From Pseudomonas sp. Os17 (GTDB lineage: Bacteria; Pseudomonadota; Gammaproteobacteria; Pseudomonadales; Pseudomonadaceae): 64,000 nt of DNA. Of this stretch, positions 11,176 through 22,327 are shown piece after piece. Made by a program: the position numbers and the translations under genes. The notes beneath the pieces were generated by a model that saw only the letters and a program-made list of their open reading frames with translations, was not told the DNA's origin and ran no database searches. Where the stretch lies: the NCBI RefSeq assembly GCF_001547895.1, contig NZ_AP014627.1:1181501-1245500 (forward strand). The letters are read 5' to 3'. Position 1 is the stretch's first letter; every line of letters starts with the position of its first letter.

Positions 11176-11857
11176 GTGAGCGTTTCTTTGAGCCGTCTCG
11201 AGCGTCAGCTCGGCTATTCCTTCAAGGACCAGGAACTGATGCTCCTGGCCCTCACTCACCGCAGCTTTGCCGGGCGCAACAACGAGCGCCTGGAGTTTCT
11301 CGGTGACGCCATTCTCAACTTCGTGGCCGGCGAGGCGTTGTTCGAGCGCTTCCCCCAGGCCCGTGAAGGCCAGCTGTCGCGTTTGCGCGCGCGCCTGGTG
11401 AAAGGTGAAACACTGGCGGTACTGGCCCGCGGTTTCGACCTGGGCGAATACCTGCGCCTGGGTTCCGGCGAATTGAAGAGCGGCGGTTTCCGTCGTGAAT
11501 CGATCCTGGCCGATGCCCTGGAAGCCCTGATTGGTGCGATCTACCTGGACGCCGGCATGGAAACCGCCCGCGACCGCGTACTGTCCTGGCTGGCCTCGGA
11601 GTTCGAGAGCCTGACCCTGGTGGACACCAACAAGGACCCCAAGACCCGGCTGCAGGAGTTCCTCCAGTCCCGTGCCTGCGAACTGCCGCGCTACGAAGTG
11701 GTGGATATCCAGGGCGAGCCGCACTGCCGGACATTCTTCGTTGAATGTGAAGTCACCTTATTGAATGAAAAAAGCCGAGGTCAGGGTGTGAGCCGTCGTA
11801 TTGCCGAACAGGTAGCGGCCGCTGCAGCACTGATTGCCCTGGGCGTGGAGAATGGCC

Positions 11858-11865
<8 letters not shown>
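11176..11865 (+). CDS. rnc: Ribonuclease III
   Basis: A 229-residue double-strand-specific endoribonuclease acting in rRNA processing and mRNA decay. The N-terminal RNase III domain has the signature [11 protein letters not shown] with the metal-binding Glu and Asp. The second metal-binding segment is present in [18 protein letters not shown]. The C-terminal double-stranded-RNA-binding domain spans about residues 155-225. GTG at 11176 is the start expected from the family N-terminus [14 protein letters not shown]. Its stop overlaps the era start by 8 bases, the usual rnc-era coupling. A small hairpin in the leader could be a self-cleavage target, as in E. coli; this is inference. Confidence 0.97.
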
Positions 11866-12760
<895 letters not shown>

Positions 12761-12765
12761 GACCT

Positions 12766-12819
12766 TTCGCCGACCAGCCGGCTCCAACAACACCCTGTAG
12801 GAGCCGGCTGGTCGGCGAA
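12766..12819. repeat. REPIN (GAGCCGGCTGGTCGGCGAA type) between era and recO
   Basis: Perfect inverted repeat with 20-base arms (12766-12785 and 12800-12819) around a 14-base loop. The core GTAGGAGCCGGC is shared with elements at 14464, 20569, 30674 and 43002. Such REP doublets are typical of the P. fluorescens group and are mobilised by RAYT transposases located elsewhere. In an operon it could stabilise or attenuate the transcript. Confidence 0.9.
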
Positions 12820-12878
12820 CCGCTTCACCTCCTTCTCCGGACCCGGTTCCCTCTCTGCCCCTGAGATCCCCCGCAACC

Positions 12879-13568
12879 ATGTCCAGCAACGCCCCAGTCG
12901 GCCAGCTTGCCTACGTCCTGCACAGCCGCGCTTACCGTGAAAGCAGCGCCCTGGTGGATTTCCTCACCCCTCAAGGTCGCCTGCGCGCTGTCCTGCGCAA
13001 CGCACGAGGCAAGGCCGGTACCCTGGCGCGACCCTTCGTTCCTCTGGAAGTCGAGTTTCGCGGCCGCGGCGAGCTGAAGAACGTCGGGCGCATGGAAAGT
13101 GCCGGAATCGCCGCCTGGCTCAACGGCGAAGCCTTGTTCAGCGGCCTGTACCTGAATGAGCTGCTGATCCGCCTGCTGCCGGCGGAAGATCCCCATCCGG
13201 CGGTGTTCGACCACTACGCCGCCACCTTGCTGGCCCTGGCCGAAGGCCGGCCCCTGGAGCCCCTGCTGCGGGCCTTTGAGTGGCGGCTGCTGGACGATCT
13301 GGGCTACGGTTTCGCCCTGGACAGCGACATCCACGGCGCGCCCATCGCTGCCGATGGCCTGTATCGCCTGCAGGTGGATGCCGGACTGGAGCAGGTCTTC
13401 CTGCTGCAACCGGGCCTGTTCAATGGCACCGAACTGTTGGCCATGGCCGAGGCCGACTGGAGCGCTCCCGGTGCCTTGTCGGCCGCCAAGCGCCTGATGC
13501 GCCAGGCCCTGGCCGTGCACCTGGGCGGGCGGCCCCTGGTCAGTCGCGAGCTGTTTCGCAAACCCTAG
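12879..13568 (+). CDS. recO: DNA repair protein RecO
   Basis: A 229-residue recombination mediator that, with RecR, loads RecA onto SSB-coated gaps. The N-terminal OB fold starts [17 protein letters not shown], with the following [17 protein letters not shown] typical of RecO. The rest is the helical C-terminal domain. No cysteine occurs anywhere in the protein, so the zinc finger present in some RecO proteins is absent, as is common in gammaproteobacteria. It lies between era and pdxJ in the conserved order, but the REPIN puts 118 bases between it and era. Confidence 0.95.
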   Translation: MSSNAPVGQLAYVLHSRAYRESSALVDFLTPQGRLRAVLRNARGKAGTLARPFVPLEVEFRGRGELKNVGRMESAGIAAWLNGEALFSGLYLNELLIRLLPAEDPHPAVFDHYAATLLALAEGRPLEPLLRAFEWRLLDDLGYGFALDSDIHGAPIAADGLYRLQVDAGLEQVFLLQPGLFNGTELLAMAEADWSAPGALSAAKRLMRQALAVHLGGRPLVSRELFRKP

Positions 13569-13700
13569 GCGTACTTGCCGCTCATCCGTTGGCGGCGGCC
13601 GGCCACGCGCAGCGCTCATTCTGCGTTCGTGCAAATGGCAACAGACCCTGTTCTCCCCGTATGCTGTGCGGCGAATTTTCATTTACCCAGGAGCGCTTCC

Positions 13701-14447
13701 GTGACCACCAGCAATCGCATTCTTCTCGGCGTGAACATCGATCACGTTGCCACCCTGCGTCAGGCCCGCGGCACGCGTTACCCTGACCCGGTCAAGGCCG
13801 CTCTGGATGCGGAAGAGGCGGGTGCCGACGGCATCACCGTGCACCTGCGCGAAGATCGCCGGCACATTCAGGAGCGCGACGTGCTGCTGCTCAAGGACGT
13901 GCTGCAGACCCGCATGAACTTCGAGATGGGCGTCACCGAAGAGATGATGGCGTTCGCCGAGCGCATTCGCCCGGCGCATATCTGCCTGGTGCCGGAAACC
14001 CGTCAGGAGCTGACCACAGAAGGCGGTCTTGACGTGGCCGGTCAGGAGGCACGGATCAAGGCGGCGGTGGAGCGCTTGTCGAAAATCGGTTCTGAAGTGT
14101 CGCTGTTCATCGACGCCGACGAGCGCCAGATCGAAGCCTCCAAGCGCGTCGGCGCGCCGGCCATCGAGTTGCACACCGGTCGTTATGCCGATGCCCAGAC
14201 GCCGAGTGAAGTGGCGGGCGAGCTGCAGCGCATCGTCGACGGGGTTGCCGTGGGGCTGGCCCAGGGCCTGATCGTCAATGCCGGCCACGGCCTGCATTAC
14301 CACAACGTCGAAGCGGTGGCGGCGATCAAGGGCATCAACGAGCTGAACATCGGCCACGCCCTGGTGGCCCATGCCCTGTTCGTCGGCTTCAAGGGTGCGG
14401 TAGCGGAGATGAAGGCCCTGATTCTGGCGGCTGCGGCCAAGGCCTGA
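13701..14447 (+). CDS. pdxJ: Pyridoxine 5'-phosphate synthase
   Basis: A 248-residue TIM-barrel enzyme that condenses 1-deoxyxylulose 5-phosphate with 3-amino-2-oxopropyl phosphate to give pyridoxine 5'-phosphate, the last step of the DXP-dependent vitamin B6 pathway. The N-terminal [17 protein letters not shown], the [12 protein letters not shown] segment and the late [11 protein letters not shown] segment are the family hallmarks. A longer frame begins at 13575, but GTG at 13701 has AGGAG (13689-13693) at 7-base spacing and the known N-terminus. It closes the lepA-pdxJ block and is convergent with mltF across a REP element. Confidence 0.97.
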   Translation: MTTSNRILLGVNIDHVATLRQARGTRYPDPVKAALDAEEAGADGITVHLREDRRHIQERDVLLLKDVLQTRMNFEMGVTEEMMAFAERIRPAHICLVPETRQELTTEGGLDVAGQEARIKAAVERLSKIGSEVSLFIDADERQIEASKRVGAPAIELHTGRYADAQTPSEVAGELQRIVDGVAVGLAQGLIVNAGHGLHYHNVEAVAAIKGINELNIGHALVAHALFVGFKGAVAEMKALILAAAAKA

Positions 14448-14463
14448 ATGACCTTCGCCGGCG

Positions 14464-14498
14464 AGCCGGCTCCTGCACCATCTCTGTAGGAGTCGGCT
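14464..14498. repeat. REP doublet between pdxJ and mltF
   Basis: AGCCGGCTCCT (14464-14474) pairs with AGGAGTCGGCT (14488-14498) with one mismatch; REP-like sequence extends to about 14455-14510. It lies between convergent genes. It is also where the lepA-pdxJ block meets the mltF-purL block, which are distant in PAO1 by remembered locus numbering. Confidence 0.75.
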
Positions 14499-14513
14499 GG
14501 CCGGCCAGGGCTG

Positions 14514-16261
<1,748 letters not shown>

Positions 16262-19200
16262 ATGTTGATCCTGCGCGGCGCTCCTGCCCTTTCTGCCTTT
16301 CGCCACAGCAAACTCCTTGAACAACTGAGCCAGAAGGTTCCAGCTGTCAGTGGCCTGTATGCTGAATTCGCTCACTTCGCCGAAGTCACCGGCGTCCTGA
16401 CCGGCGACGAACAGCAGGTGCTTGCGCGCCTTCTGAAGTACGGCCCCAGCGTTCCGGTACAAGAGCCGAGCGGTCGTCTGTTCCTGGTCCTGCCGCGTTT
16501 CGGCACCATCTCGCCCTGGTCGAGCAAGGCCAGCGACATCGCCCGTAACTGTGGCCTGGCCAAAGTCCAGCGCCTGGAGCGCGGTATCGCTTTCTACGTG
16601 ACCGGTGAGTTCAGCGACGCCGACGCCCAGTCGATTGCCGATGCCCTGCATGACCGCATGACCCAGATCGTGGTGGCCAACCTGGAGCAGGCCGCCGGCC
16701 TGTTCAGCCACGCCGAACCCAAGCCGCTGACCGCCATCGACATCCTCGGCGGCGGCCGCGCCGCGCTGGAAAAAGCCAACAGCGAACTGGGCCTGGCCCT
16801 GGCCGAAGACGAAATCGATTACCTGATGAGCGCCTTCCAGGGCCTCAAGCGTAATCCCCACGACATCGAACTGATGATGTTCGCCCAGGCCAACTCCGAG
16901 CACTGCCGCCACAAGATCTTCAACGCCAGTTGGGACATCGACGGCCAGAGCCAGGAAAAAAGCCTGTTCGGCATGATCAAGAACACCTATCAGATGCACA
17001 GCGAAGGTGTGCTGTCCGCCTACAAGGACAACGCCGCGGTGATCGTCGGTTCCGTTGCCGGGCGCTTCTACCCGAACCCTGAAACCCGCCAGTACGGCGC
17101 GGTGCAGGAGCCGGTGCACATTCTGATGAAGGTCGAGACCCACAACCACCCGACCGCCATCGCTCCGTTCCCGGGGGCTTCCACCGGTTCCGGCGGCGAG
17201 ATCCGTGACGAGGGCGCCACCGGCCGCGGCGCCAAGCCGAAAGCCGGCCTCACCGGCTTCACCGTGTCCAACCTGCAGATCCCGGGCTTCGAACAGCCGT
17301 GGGAAGTGCCGTACGGCAAGCCCGAGCGCATCGTCAACGCCCTCGACATCATGATCGAAGGCCCATTGGGCGGCGCTGCGTTCAACAACGAATTCGGCCG
17401 TCCGGCCCTGACCGGTTACTTCCGTACCTTCGAACAGTCCATCAACACCCCCCGTGGCGATGAAGTGCGTGGCTACCACAAGCCGATCATGCTGGCGGGC
17501 GGCATGGGCAACATCCGTGACGAGCACGTACAGAAAGGCGAGATCACCGTCGGTTCGAAACTGATCGTCCTCGGCGGCCCGGCGATGCTCATCGGCCTGG
17601 GCGGTGGTGCCGCTTCCTCCATGGCCACCGGCACCAGCTCGGCGGACCTGGACTTTGCCTCGGTACAGCGTGAAAACCCGGAAATGGAGCGCCGTTGCCA
17701 GGAAGTCATCGACCGTTGCTGGCAGTTGGGGGACAACAACCCCATCAGCTTCATCCACGATGTCGGCGCCGGCGGCCTGTCCAACGCCTTCCCGGAGCTG
17801 GTCAACGATGGCGGCCGCGGTGGTCGCTTCGAACTGCGCAACATTCCCAACGACGAGCCGGGCATGGCCCCGCACGAAATCTGGTCCAACGAATCCCAGG
17901 AGCGTTATGTCCTGGCGGTGGGCGCAGCAGACTTCGAGCGCTTCAAGGCCATCTGCGAGCGCGAGCGTTGCCCATTCGCGGTGGTCGGCGAAGCCACTGC
18001 CGAGCCACAGCTGACCGTGACCGACAGCCACTTCGGCAACAGCCCGGTGGACATGCCCCTGGAAGTGCTGCTGGGCAAGGCCCCGCGCATGCACCGTTCG
18101 GCCGTGCGGGAAACCGAGTTGGGTGATGATTTCGATCCAAGCACCCTGGATATCGCCGAGAGCATCGAGCGCGTCCTGCACCACCCGGCCGTGGCCAGCA
18201 AGAGCTTCCTGATCACCATCGGCGACCGCACCATCACCGGCCTCGTGGCCCGTGACCAGATGGTCGGCCCATGGCAGGTGCCGGTGGCCGACGTGGCCGT
18301 GACCGCCACCAGCTTCGACGTCTACACCGGTGAAGCCATGGCCATGGGCGAGCGCACGCCGCTGGCCCTGCTGGATGCCCCGGCGTCCGGCCGCATGGCG
18401 ATCGGCGAAACCCTGACCAACATCGCCGCCTCGCGGATCAACAAGATCAGCGACATCAAGCTCTCCGCCAACTGGATGTCGGCCGCCGGCCACCCGGGTG
18501 AAGACGCGCGTCTGTACGACACCGTCAAGGCCGTGGGCATGGAACTGTGCCCCGAGCTGGGCATCACCATCCCGGTGGGCAAGGACTCGATGTCCATGGC
18601 CACCCGCTGGAACGAAGAAGGCGTGGACAAGAGCGTCACCTCGCCGCTGTCGCTGATCGTGACCGGCTTCGCGCCTGTGGCGGACATCCGTCAGACCCTG
18701 ACCCCGCAACTGCGCATGGACAAGGGCACCACCGATCTGATCCTGATCGACCTCGGTCGCGGGCAGAACCGCATGGGCGCCTCGATCCTGGCCCAGACCC
18801 ACGGCAAGCTCGGCAAGCAAGCGCCGGACGTCGATGACGCCGAAGACCTGAAAGCCTTCTTCGCCGTGATCCAGGGCCTCAACGCCGACGGCCACCTGCT
18901 GGCCTACCACGACCGTTCCGATGGCGGCCTGCTGGTAACCGCCCTGGAAATGGCCTTCGCCGGTCACTGCGGTCTGAACCTGACCCTCGACGCCGTGGCG
19001 GAAAACGCCGCGGAAATCGCCGCCATTCTGTTCAACGAAGAACTGGGTGCGGTGATCCAGGTGCGGCAGGATGCGACCCCAGGCGTGCTGGCTCAGTTCA
19101 GCGCTGCCGGTCTGGGCGACTGCGTGGCGGTGATCGGCAAGCCGATCAACAACGGTGAAGTGAGCATCTCCTACAACGGCGAAAGCGTGTTCACCGGCCA

Positions 19201-20158
19201 GCGCCGTCTGCTGCAGCGTCAGTGGGCGGAAACCAGCTACCAGATCCAGCGCCTGCGGGACAACGCCGAGTGCGCCGAGCAGGAATTCGACGTCCTGCTG
19301 GAAGAAGACAACCCGGGCCTGAGCGTCAAGCTGGGCTTCGACGTCAACCAGGACATCGCCGCGCCTTACATCAAGAAAGGCGTGCGTCCCCAGGTGGCGG
19401 TGCTGCGTGAGCAGGGCGTCAACGGCCAGGTGGAAATGGCGGCGGCTTTCGACCGCGCCGGCTTCAACGCCATCGACGTGCACATGAGCGACATCCTCGC
19501 CGGTCGTGTCGACCTCAACGACTTCAAGGGCATGGTGGCCTGCGGCGGTTTCTCCTACGGCGACGTACTGGGCGCCGGTGAGGGCTGGGCCAAGTCGGCG
19601 CTGTTCAACAGCCGCGCGCGTGACGCCTTCCAGGGCTTCTTCGAGCGCACCGACAGCTTCACCCTGGGCGTGTGCAACGGTTGCCAGATGATGTCCAACC
19701 TGCACGAGCTGATCCCGGGCAGCGAGTTCTGGCCGCACTTCGTGCGCAACCGCTCCGAGCAGTTCGAAGCCCGTGTAGCCATGGTCCAGGTCCAGGAGTC
19801 GAACTCGATCTTCCTGCAGGGCATGGCCGGTTCGCGGATGCCGATCGCCATCGCCCACGGCGAAGGCCATGCGGAATTCGAAAGCGAGGAGGCCCTGCTG
19901 GAAGCCGATCTGTCCGGCTGCGTGGCCCTGCGCTTCGTCGACAACCACGGCAAGGTCACCGAGCGTTACCCGGCCAACCCGAACGGCTCGCCGCGCGGGA
20001 TCACCGGCCTCACCAGCCGCGACGGTCGCGTCACCATCATGATGCCGCACCCTGAGCGGGTGTTCCGTGCTGTGCAGAACTCCTGGCGTCCGGATGACTG
20101 GAACGAAGACGCGGCGTGGATGCGCATGTTCCGCAACGCACGTGCCTGGGTGAACTGA
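16262..20158 (+). CDS. purL: Phosphoribosylformylglycinamidine synthase (large type)
   Basis: A 1298-residue single-chain FGAM synthase of de novo purine synthesis: FGAR plus glutamine plus ATP gives FGAM. The N-terminal PurS-like domain, the linker, two ATP-grasp-like AIRS halves ([19 protein letters not shown] is the ATP/metal site), and a class I glutaminase domain at the C-terminus are all complete. The glutaminase nucleophile Cys1138 lies in GVCNGCQMM and the partner His in [11 protein letters not shown] 16262 gives [11 protein letters not shown], the family start; an upstream extension is not conserved. The YqfO-like gene follows after 5 bases. Confidence 0.98.
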   Translation: MLILRGAPALSAFRHSKLLEQLSQKVPAVSGLYAEFAHFAEVTGVLTGDEQQVLARLLKYGPSVPVQEPSGRLFLVLPRFGTISPWSSKASDIARNCGLAKVQRLERGIAFYVTGEFSDADAQSIADALHDRMTQIVVANLEQAAGLFSHAEPKPLTAIDILGGGRAALEKANSELGLALAEDEIDYLMSAFQGLKRNPHDIELMMFAQANSEHCRHKIFNASWDIDGQSQEKSLFGMIKNTYQMHSEGVLSAYKDNAAVIVGSVAGRFYPNPETRQYGAVQEPVHILMKVETHNHPTAIAPFPGASTGSGGEIRDEGATGRGAKPKAGLTGFTVSNLQIPGFEQPWEVPYGKPERIVNALDIMIEGPLGGAAFNNEFGRPALTGYFRTFEQSINTPRGDEVRGYHKPIMLAGGMGNIRDEHVQKGEITVGSKLIVLGGPAMLIGLGGGAASSMATGTSSADLDFASVQRENPEMERRCQEVIDRCWQLGDNNPISFIHDVGAGGLSNAFPELVNDGGRGGRFELRNIPNDEPGMAPHEIWSNESQERYVLAVGAADFERFKAICERERCPFAVVGEATAEPQLTVTDSHFGNSPVDMPLEVLLGKAPRMHRSAVRETELGDDFDPSTLDIAESIERVLHHPAVASKSFLITIGDRTITGLVARDQMVGPWQVPVADVAVTATSFDVYTGEAMAMGERTPLALLDAPASGRMAIGETLTNIAASRINKISDIKLSANWMSAAGHPGEDARLYDTVKAVGMELCPELGITIPVGKDSMSMATRWNEEGVDKSVTSPLSLIVTGFAPVADIRQTLTPQLRMDKGTTDLILIDLGRGQNRMGASILAQTHGKLGKQAPDVDDAEDLKAFFAVIQGLNADGHLLAYHDRSDGGLLVTALEMAFAGHCGLNLTLDAVAENAAEIAAILFNEELGAVIQVRQDATPGVLAQFSAAGLGDCVAVIGKPINNGEVSISYNGESVFTGQRRLLQRQWAETSYQIQRLRDNAECAEQEFDVLLEEDNPGLSVKLGFDVNQDIAAPYIKKGVRPQVAVLREQGVNGQVEMAAAFDRAGFNAIDVHMSDILAGRVDLNDFKGMVACGGFSYGDVLGAGEGWAKSALFNSRARDAFQGFFERTDSFTLGVCNGCQMMSNLHELIPGSEFWPHFVRNRSEQFEARVAMVQVQESNSIFLQGMAGSRMPIAIAHGEGHAEFESEEALLEADLSGCVALRFVDNHGKVTERYPANPNGSPRGITGLTSRDGRVTIMMPHPERVFRAVQNSWRPDDWNEDAAWMRMFRNARAWVN

Positions 20159-20163
20159 GGCTG

Positions 20164-20475
20164 ATGTACAAGCTCAGCTTCTTCGTGCCTCCCAGCCATG
20201 TGGAGCAGGTCAAGAGCGCCGTATTTGCCGCCGGTGGCGGACGTATCGGCGCCTATGACCAGTGCGCCTGGCAGGTGCTCGGCCAGGGCCAGTTTCGCCC
20301 GTTGGACGGCAGCCAGCCGTTTCTCGGGCAGACCGGTCAGGTGGAGCGGGTGGAGGAATGGAAGGTCGAGCTGGTGGTGGCCGATGAACTGATCGCCAAT
20401 GCAGTGGCGGCTCTCAAGCAGAGCCATCCCTACGAGACGCCGGCTTATGAAGTCTGGCGTCTTGAAACGTTCTGA
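20164..20475 (+). CDS. YqfO/NIF3-like small protein
   Basis: A 103-residue protein of the family related to the inserted domain of NIF3/YqfO proteins, with a ferredoxin-like alpha/beta fold similar to CutA and PII. Visible conserved segments are GGGRIGAYDQC near residue 24, PLDGSQPFLGQTG in the middle, and HPYETPAYEVW at the end. The biochemical role of the stand-alone form is unknown. ATG 20164 lies 5 bases after purL, so it is probably co-transcribed and translationally coupled. The same gene follows purL in PAO1 (PA3762, by memory). A strong terminator closes the unit. Confidence 0.88.
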   Translation: MYKLSFFVPPSHVEQVKSAVFAAGGGRIGAYDQCAWQVLGQGQFRPLDGSQPFLGQTGQVERVEEWKVELVVADELIANAVAALKQSHPYETPAYEVWRLETF

Positions 20476-20489
20476 AGTGATCCACCGAT

Positions 20490-20529
20490 AAAAAGCCCGC
20501 TGCACCGGAGACGGTCAGCGGGCTTTTTT
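20490..20529 (+). terminator. Rho-independent terminator after purL-yqfO
   Basis: AAAAAGCCCGCTG pairs perfectly with CAGCGGGCTTTTT around a ~13-base loop, followed by T. The A-tract makes it bidirectional, so it may also limit read-through from the convergent nagE. Confidence 0.92.
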
Positions 20530-20568
20530 GTGGGACTTTTCAGTCAGGCCGGCACCTACGGGATCAGC

Positions 20569-20592
20569 GTAGGAGCCGGCTTGCCGGCGAAG
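20569..20592. repeat. Single REP element near the nagE 3' end
   Basis: GTAGGAGCCGGC followed by TTGCCGGCGAAG is a single REP hairpin of the same family as the element at 12766. It lies 7 bases from the nagE stop. Confidence 0.75.
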
Positions 20593-20598
20593 GCGTCT

Positions 20599-22305
20599 TC
20601 AGGCTCTCGCCCCCACCTTCTTGTGCAGCAGCGTTTGCAGAGCGGCCTGCAATCCCCCGGCCTTCTGGCCAATCAGCACGTGCCAGACATCCCCCTCCAT
20701 GCGCCGCATACCCTGGCAGCCCAGGGCGTCGAGCGCCGACTCCGACAGGCTGCGGCTGTCACTCAGTTGCACCCGCAACCGGGTCAGGGCGACGCAGTCG
20801 GCCTGCAACAGATTGTCCCGGCCACCCAGGGCGTTGAGCCACTGCTGGGCTTCCTGGGTGGAGACTTCGAGCGATTGGGGGGCCTCGACTGGTGGCGCTG
20901 GCGCCGCGACCGGGGCTGCCGCCGGCAGCGCCAGACGGATCTGGTCGGCGATGCTGTCGGCCATCGGTCCCACCACCACCTGCAAGCTGCCGCCCTTGCC
21001 GGGGCGCACCACGGCCAGGGCGCCCAGGGCTTTCAATTCTGCGTCGGCGGCCAGGTTGCGGTCCGCCAGCTCCAGGCGCAGGCGCGTGGTGCAAGCGCCG
21101 ACCGTGATCAGGTTGGCCGCACCGCCCAGGGCCTTGATATAGGCGGCGGCGCGCTGATCGGCGTTGAGTTCGCTCTTGTCCCCGGATGGACTGTCCTCGC
21201 GTCCCGGGGTCTTGAGGTTGAAGCGGCGGATGCAGAAGTCGAACACCAGGTAGTACACCACCGCGTACAGCAGCCCCACCGGGAACACTTTCCAGCCGTT
21301 GGTGGAGCGTCCCCAGCCCAGGGCCATGTCGATGGCGCCGCCGGAGAAGGTGAACCCCAGGTGGATGTTCAACAGGTTGGTCAGGGCCATGGCCAGGCCG
21401 GTGAGCAGCGCGTGCACCAGATACAGCAATGGGGCGAGGAACATGAAGGCGAATTCGATGGGTTCGGTGACCCCGGTAAGGAACGAGGTCAGGGCCATGG
21501 ACAGGAAGATCCCGCCCATCACCTTGCGCCGTTCCGGCAAGGTGTTGCGGTACATCGCCAGGCAGGCGGCGGGCAGACCGAACAGCATCATCGGGAACAT
21601 CCCGGTCATGAACTGGCCGCCCTTGGGGTCCCCGGCGAAGTAGCGGGTCAGGTCGCCGGTGACCACCGCGCCGGTGCTCGGGTCGGTGAAGCTGCCGAAG
21701 ATGAACCAGGCCATGTTGTTGAGGATGTGGTGCAGGCCGGTGACGATCAGCAGGCGGTTGAACACGCCGAAGACGAAGGCGCCGAAGCTGCCGCTTTCCA
21801 GCAGCAACTGGCCGAAGCTGTTGATGCCGTGCTGGATCGGCGGCCAGATCAGGCCGAACGCCAGCCCCAGGCCCACGGCGCTGAAGCCGGTGGCAATGGG
21901 CACGAAGCGCCGGCCGCCAAAGAACGCCAGGTATTCGGGCAGCTTGATGTCCTTGAAGCGGTTGTACAGCGCGCCGGCCATCAGGCCGCTGATGATCCCG
22001 GCGAGCATGCCCATGTTGATGCTGGCGTCCAGCACCTTGAGGGTCGAGATCATCACCAGGTAGCCGATGGCCCCGGCCAGCCCGGCGGTGCCGTTGTTGT
22101 CCCGGGCAAAGCCCACGGCGATGCCGATGGCGAAGATCAGCGCCAGGTTGCCGAAGATCGATTGCCCGGCATCGTGGATGATGGCGATGTTCAGCAGGTC
22201 GGTGTCGCCCAGGCGCAGCAGCAGGCCGGCGATCGGCAGGATGGCGATGGGCAGCATCAGGGCGCGGCCGAGGCGTTGCAGGCCCTCGATGAAGTACTGG
22301 TACAT
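20599..22305 (-). CDS. nagE: N-acetylglucosamine PTS permease, EIIC with two EIIB domains
   Basis: A 568-residue PTS permease importing and phosphorylating N-acetylglucosamine. Residues 1-365 form the glucose-family EIIC with about ten membrane segments, including GITEPIEF-like TGVTEPIEF near 278-286. The first EIIB (about 385-460) has the phospho-acceptor Cys405 in GACTTRLR. A Pro/Ala linker leads to a second EIIB-like domain (about 483-560). There the equivalent segment is ADCVALTRLR, with Cys504 one residue out of register (Cys-x4-Arg instead of Cys-x2-Arg), so it is probably non-catalytic. The EIIA is supplied by nagF upstream. AGGAGA lies before the ATG. It is the last gene of the nag operon. 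Confidence 0.95.
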   Translation of the reverse strand: MYQYFIEGLQRLGRALMLPIAILPIAGLLLRLGDTDLLNIAIIHDAGQSIFGNLALIFAIGIAVGFARDNNGTAGLAGAIGYLVMISTLKVLDASINMGMLAGIISGLMAGALYNRFKDIKLPEYLAFFGGRRFVPIATGFSAVGLGLAFGLIWPPIQHGINSFGQLLLESGSFGAFVFGVFNRLLIVTGLHHILNNMAWFIFGSFTDPSTGAVVTGDLTRYFAGDPKGGQFMTGMFPMMLFGLPAACLAMYRNTLPERRKVMGGIFLSMALTSFLTGVTEPIEFAFMFLAPLLYLVHALLTGLAMALTNLLNIHLGFTFSGGAIDMALGWGRSTNGWKVFPVGLLYAVVYYLVFDFCIRRFNLKTPGREDSPSGDKSELNADQRAAAYIKALGGAANLITVGACTTRLRLELADRNLAADAELKALGALAVVRPGKGGSLQVVVGPMADSIADQIRLALPAAAPVAAPAPPVEAPQSLEVSTQEAQQWLNALGGRDNLLQADCVALTRLRVQLSDSRSLSESALDALGCQGMRRMEGDVWHVLIGQKAGGLQAALQTLLHKKVGARA

Positions 22306-22327
22306 GGCGTCTCTCCTGGAATGCTTG

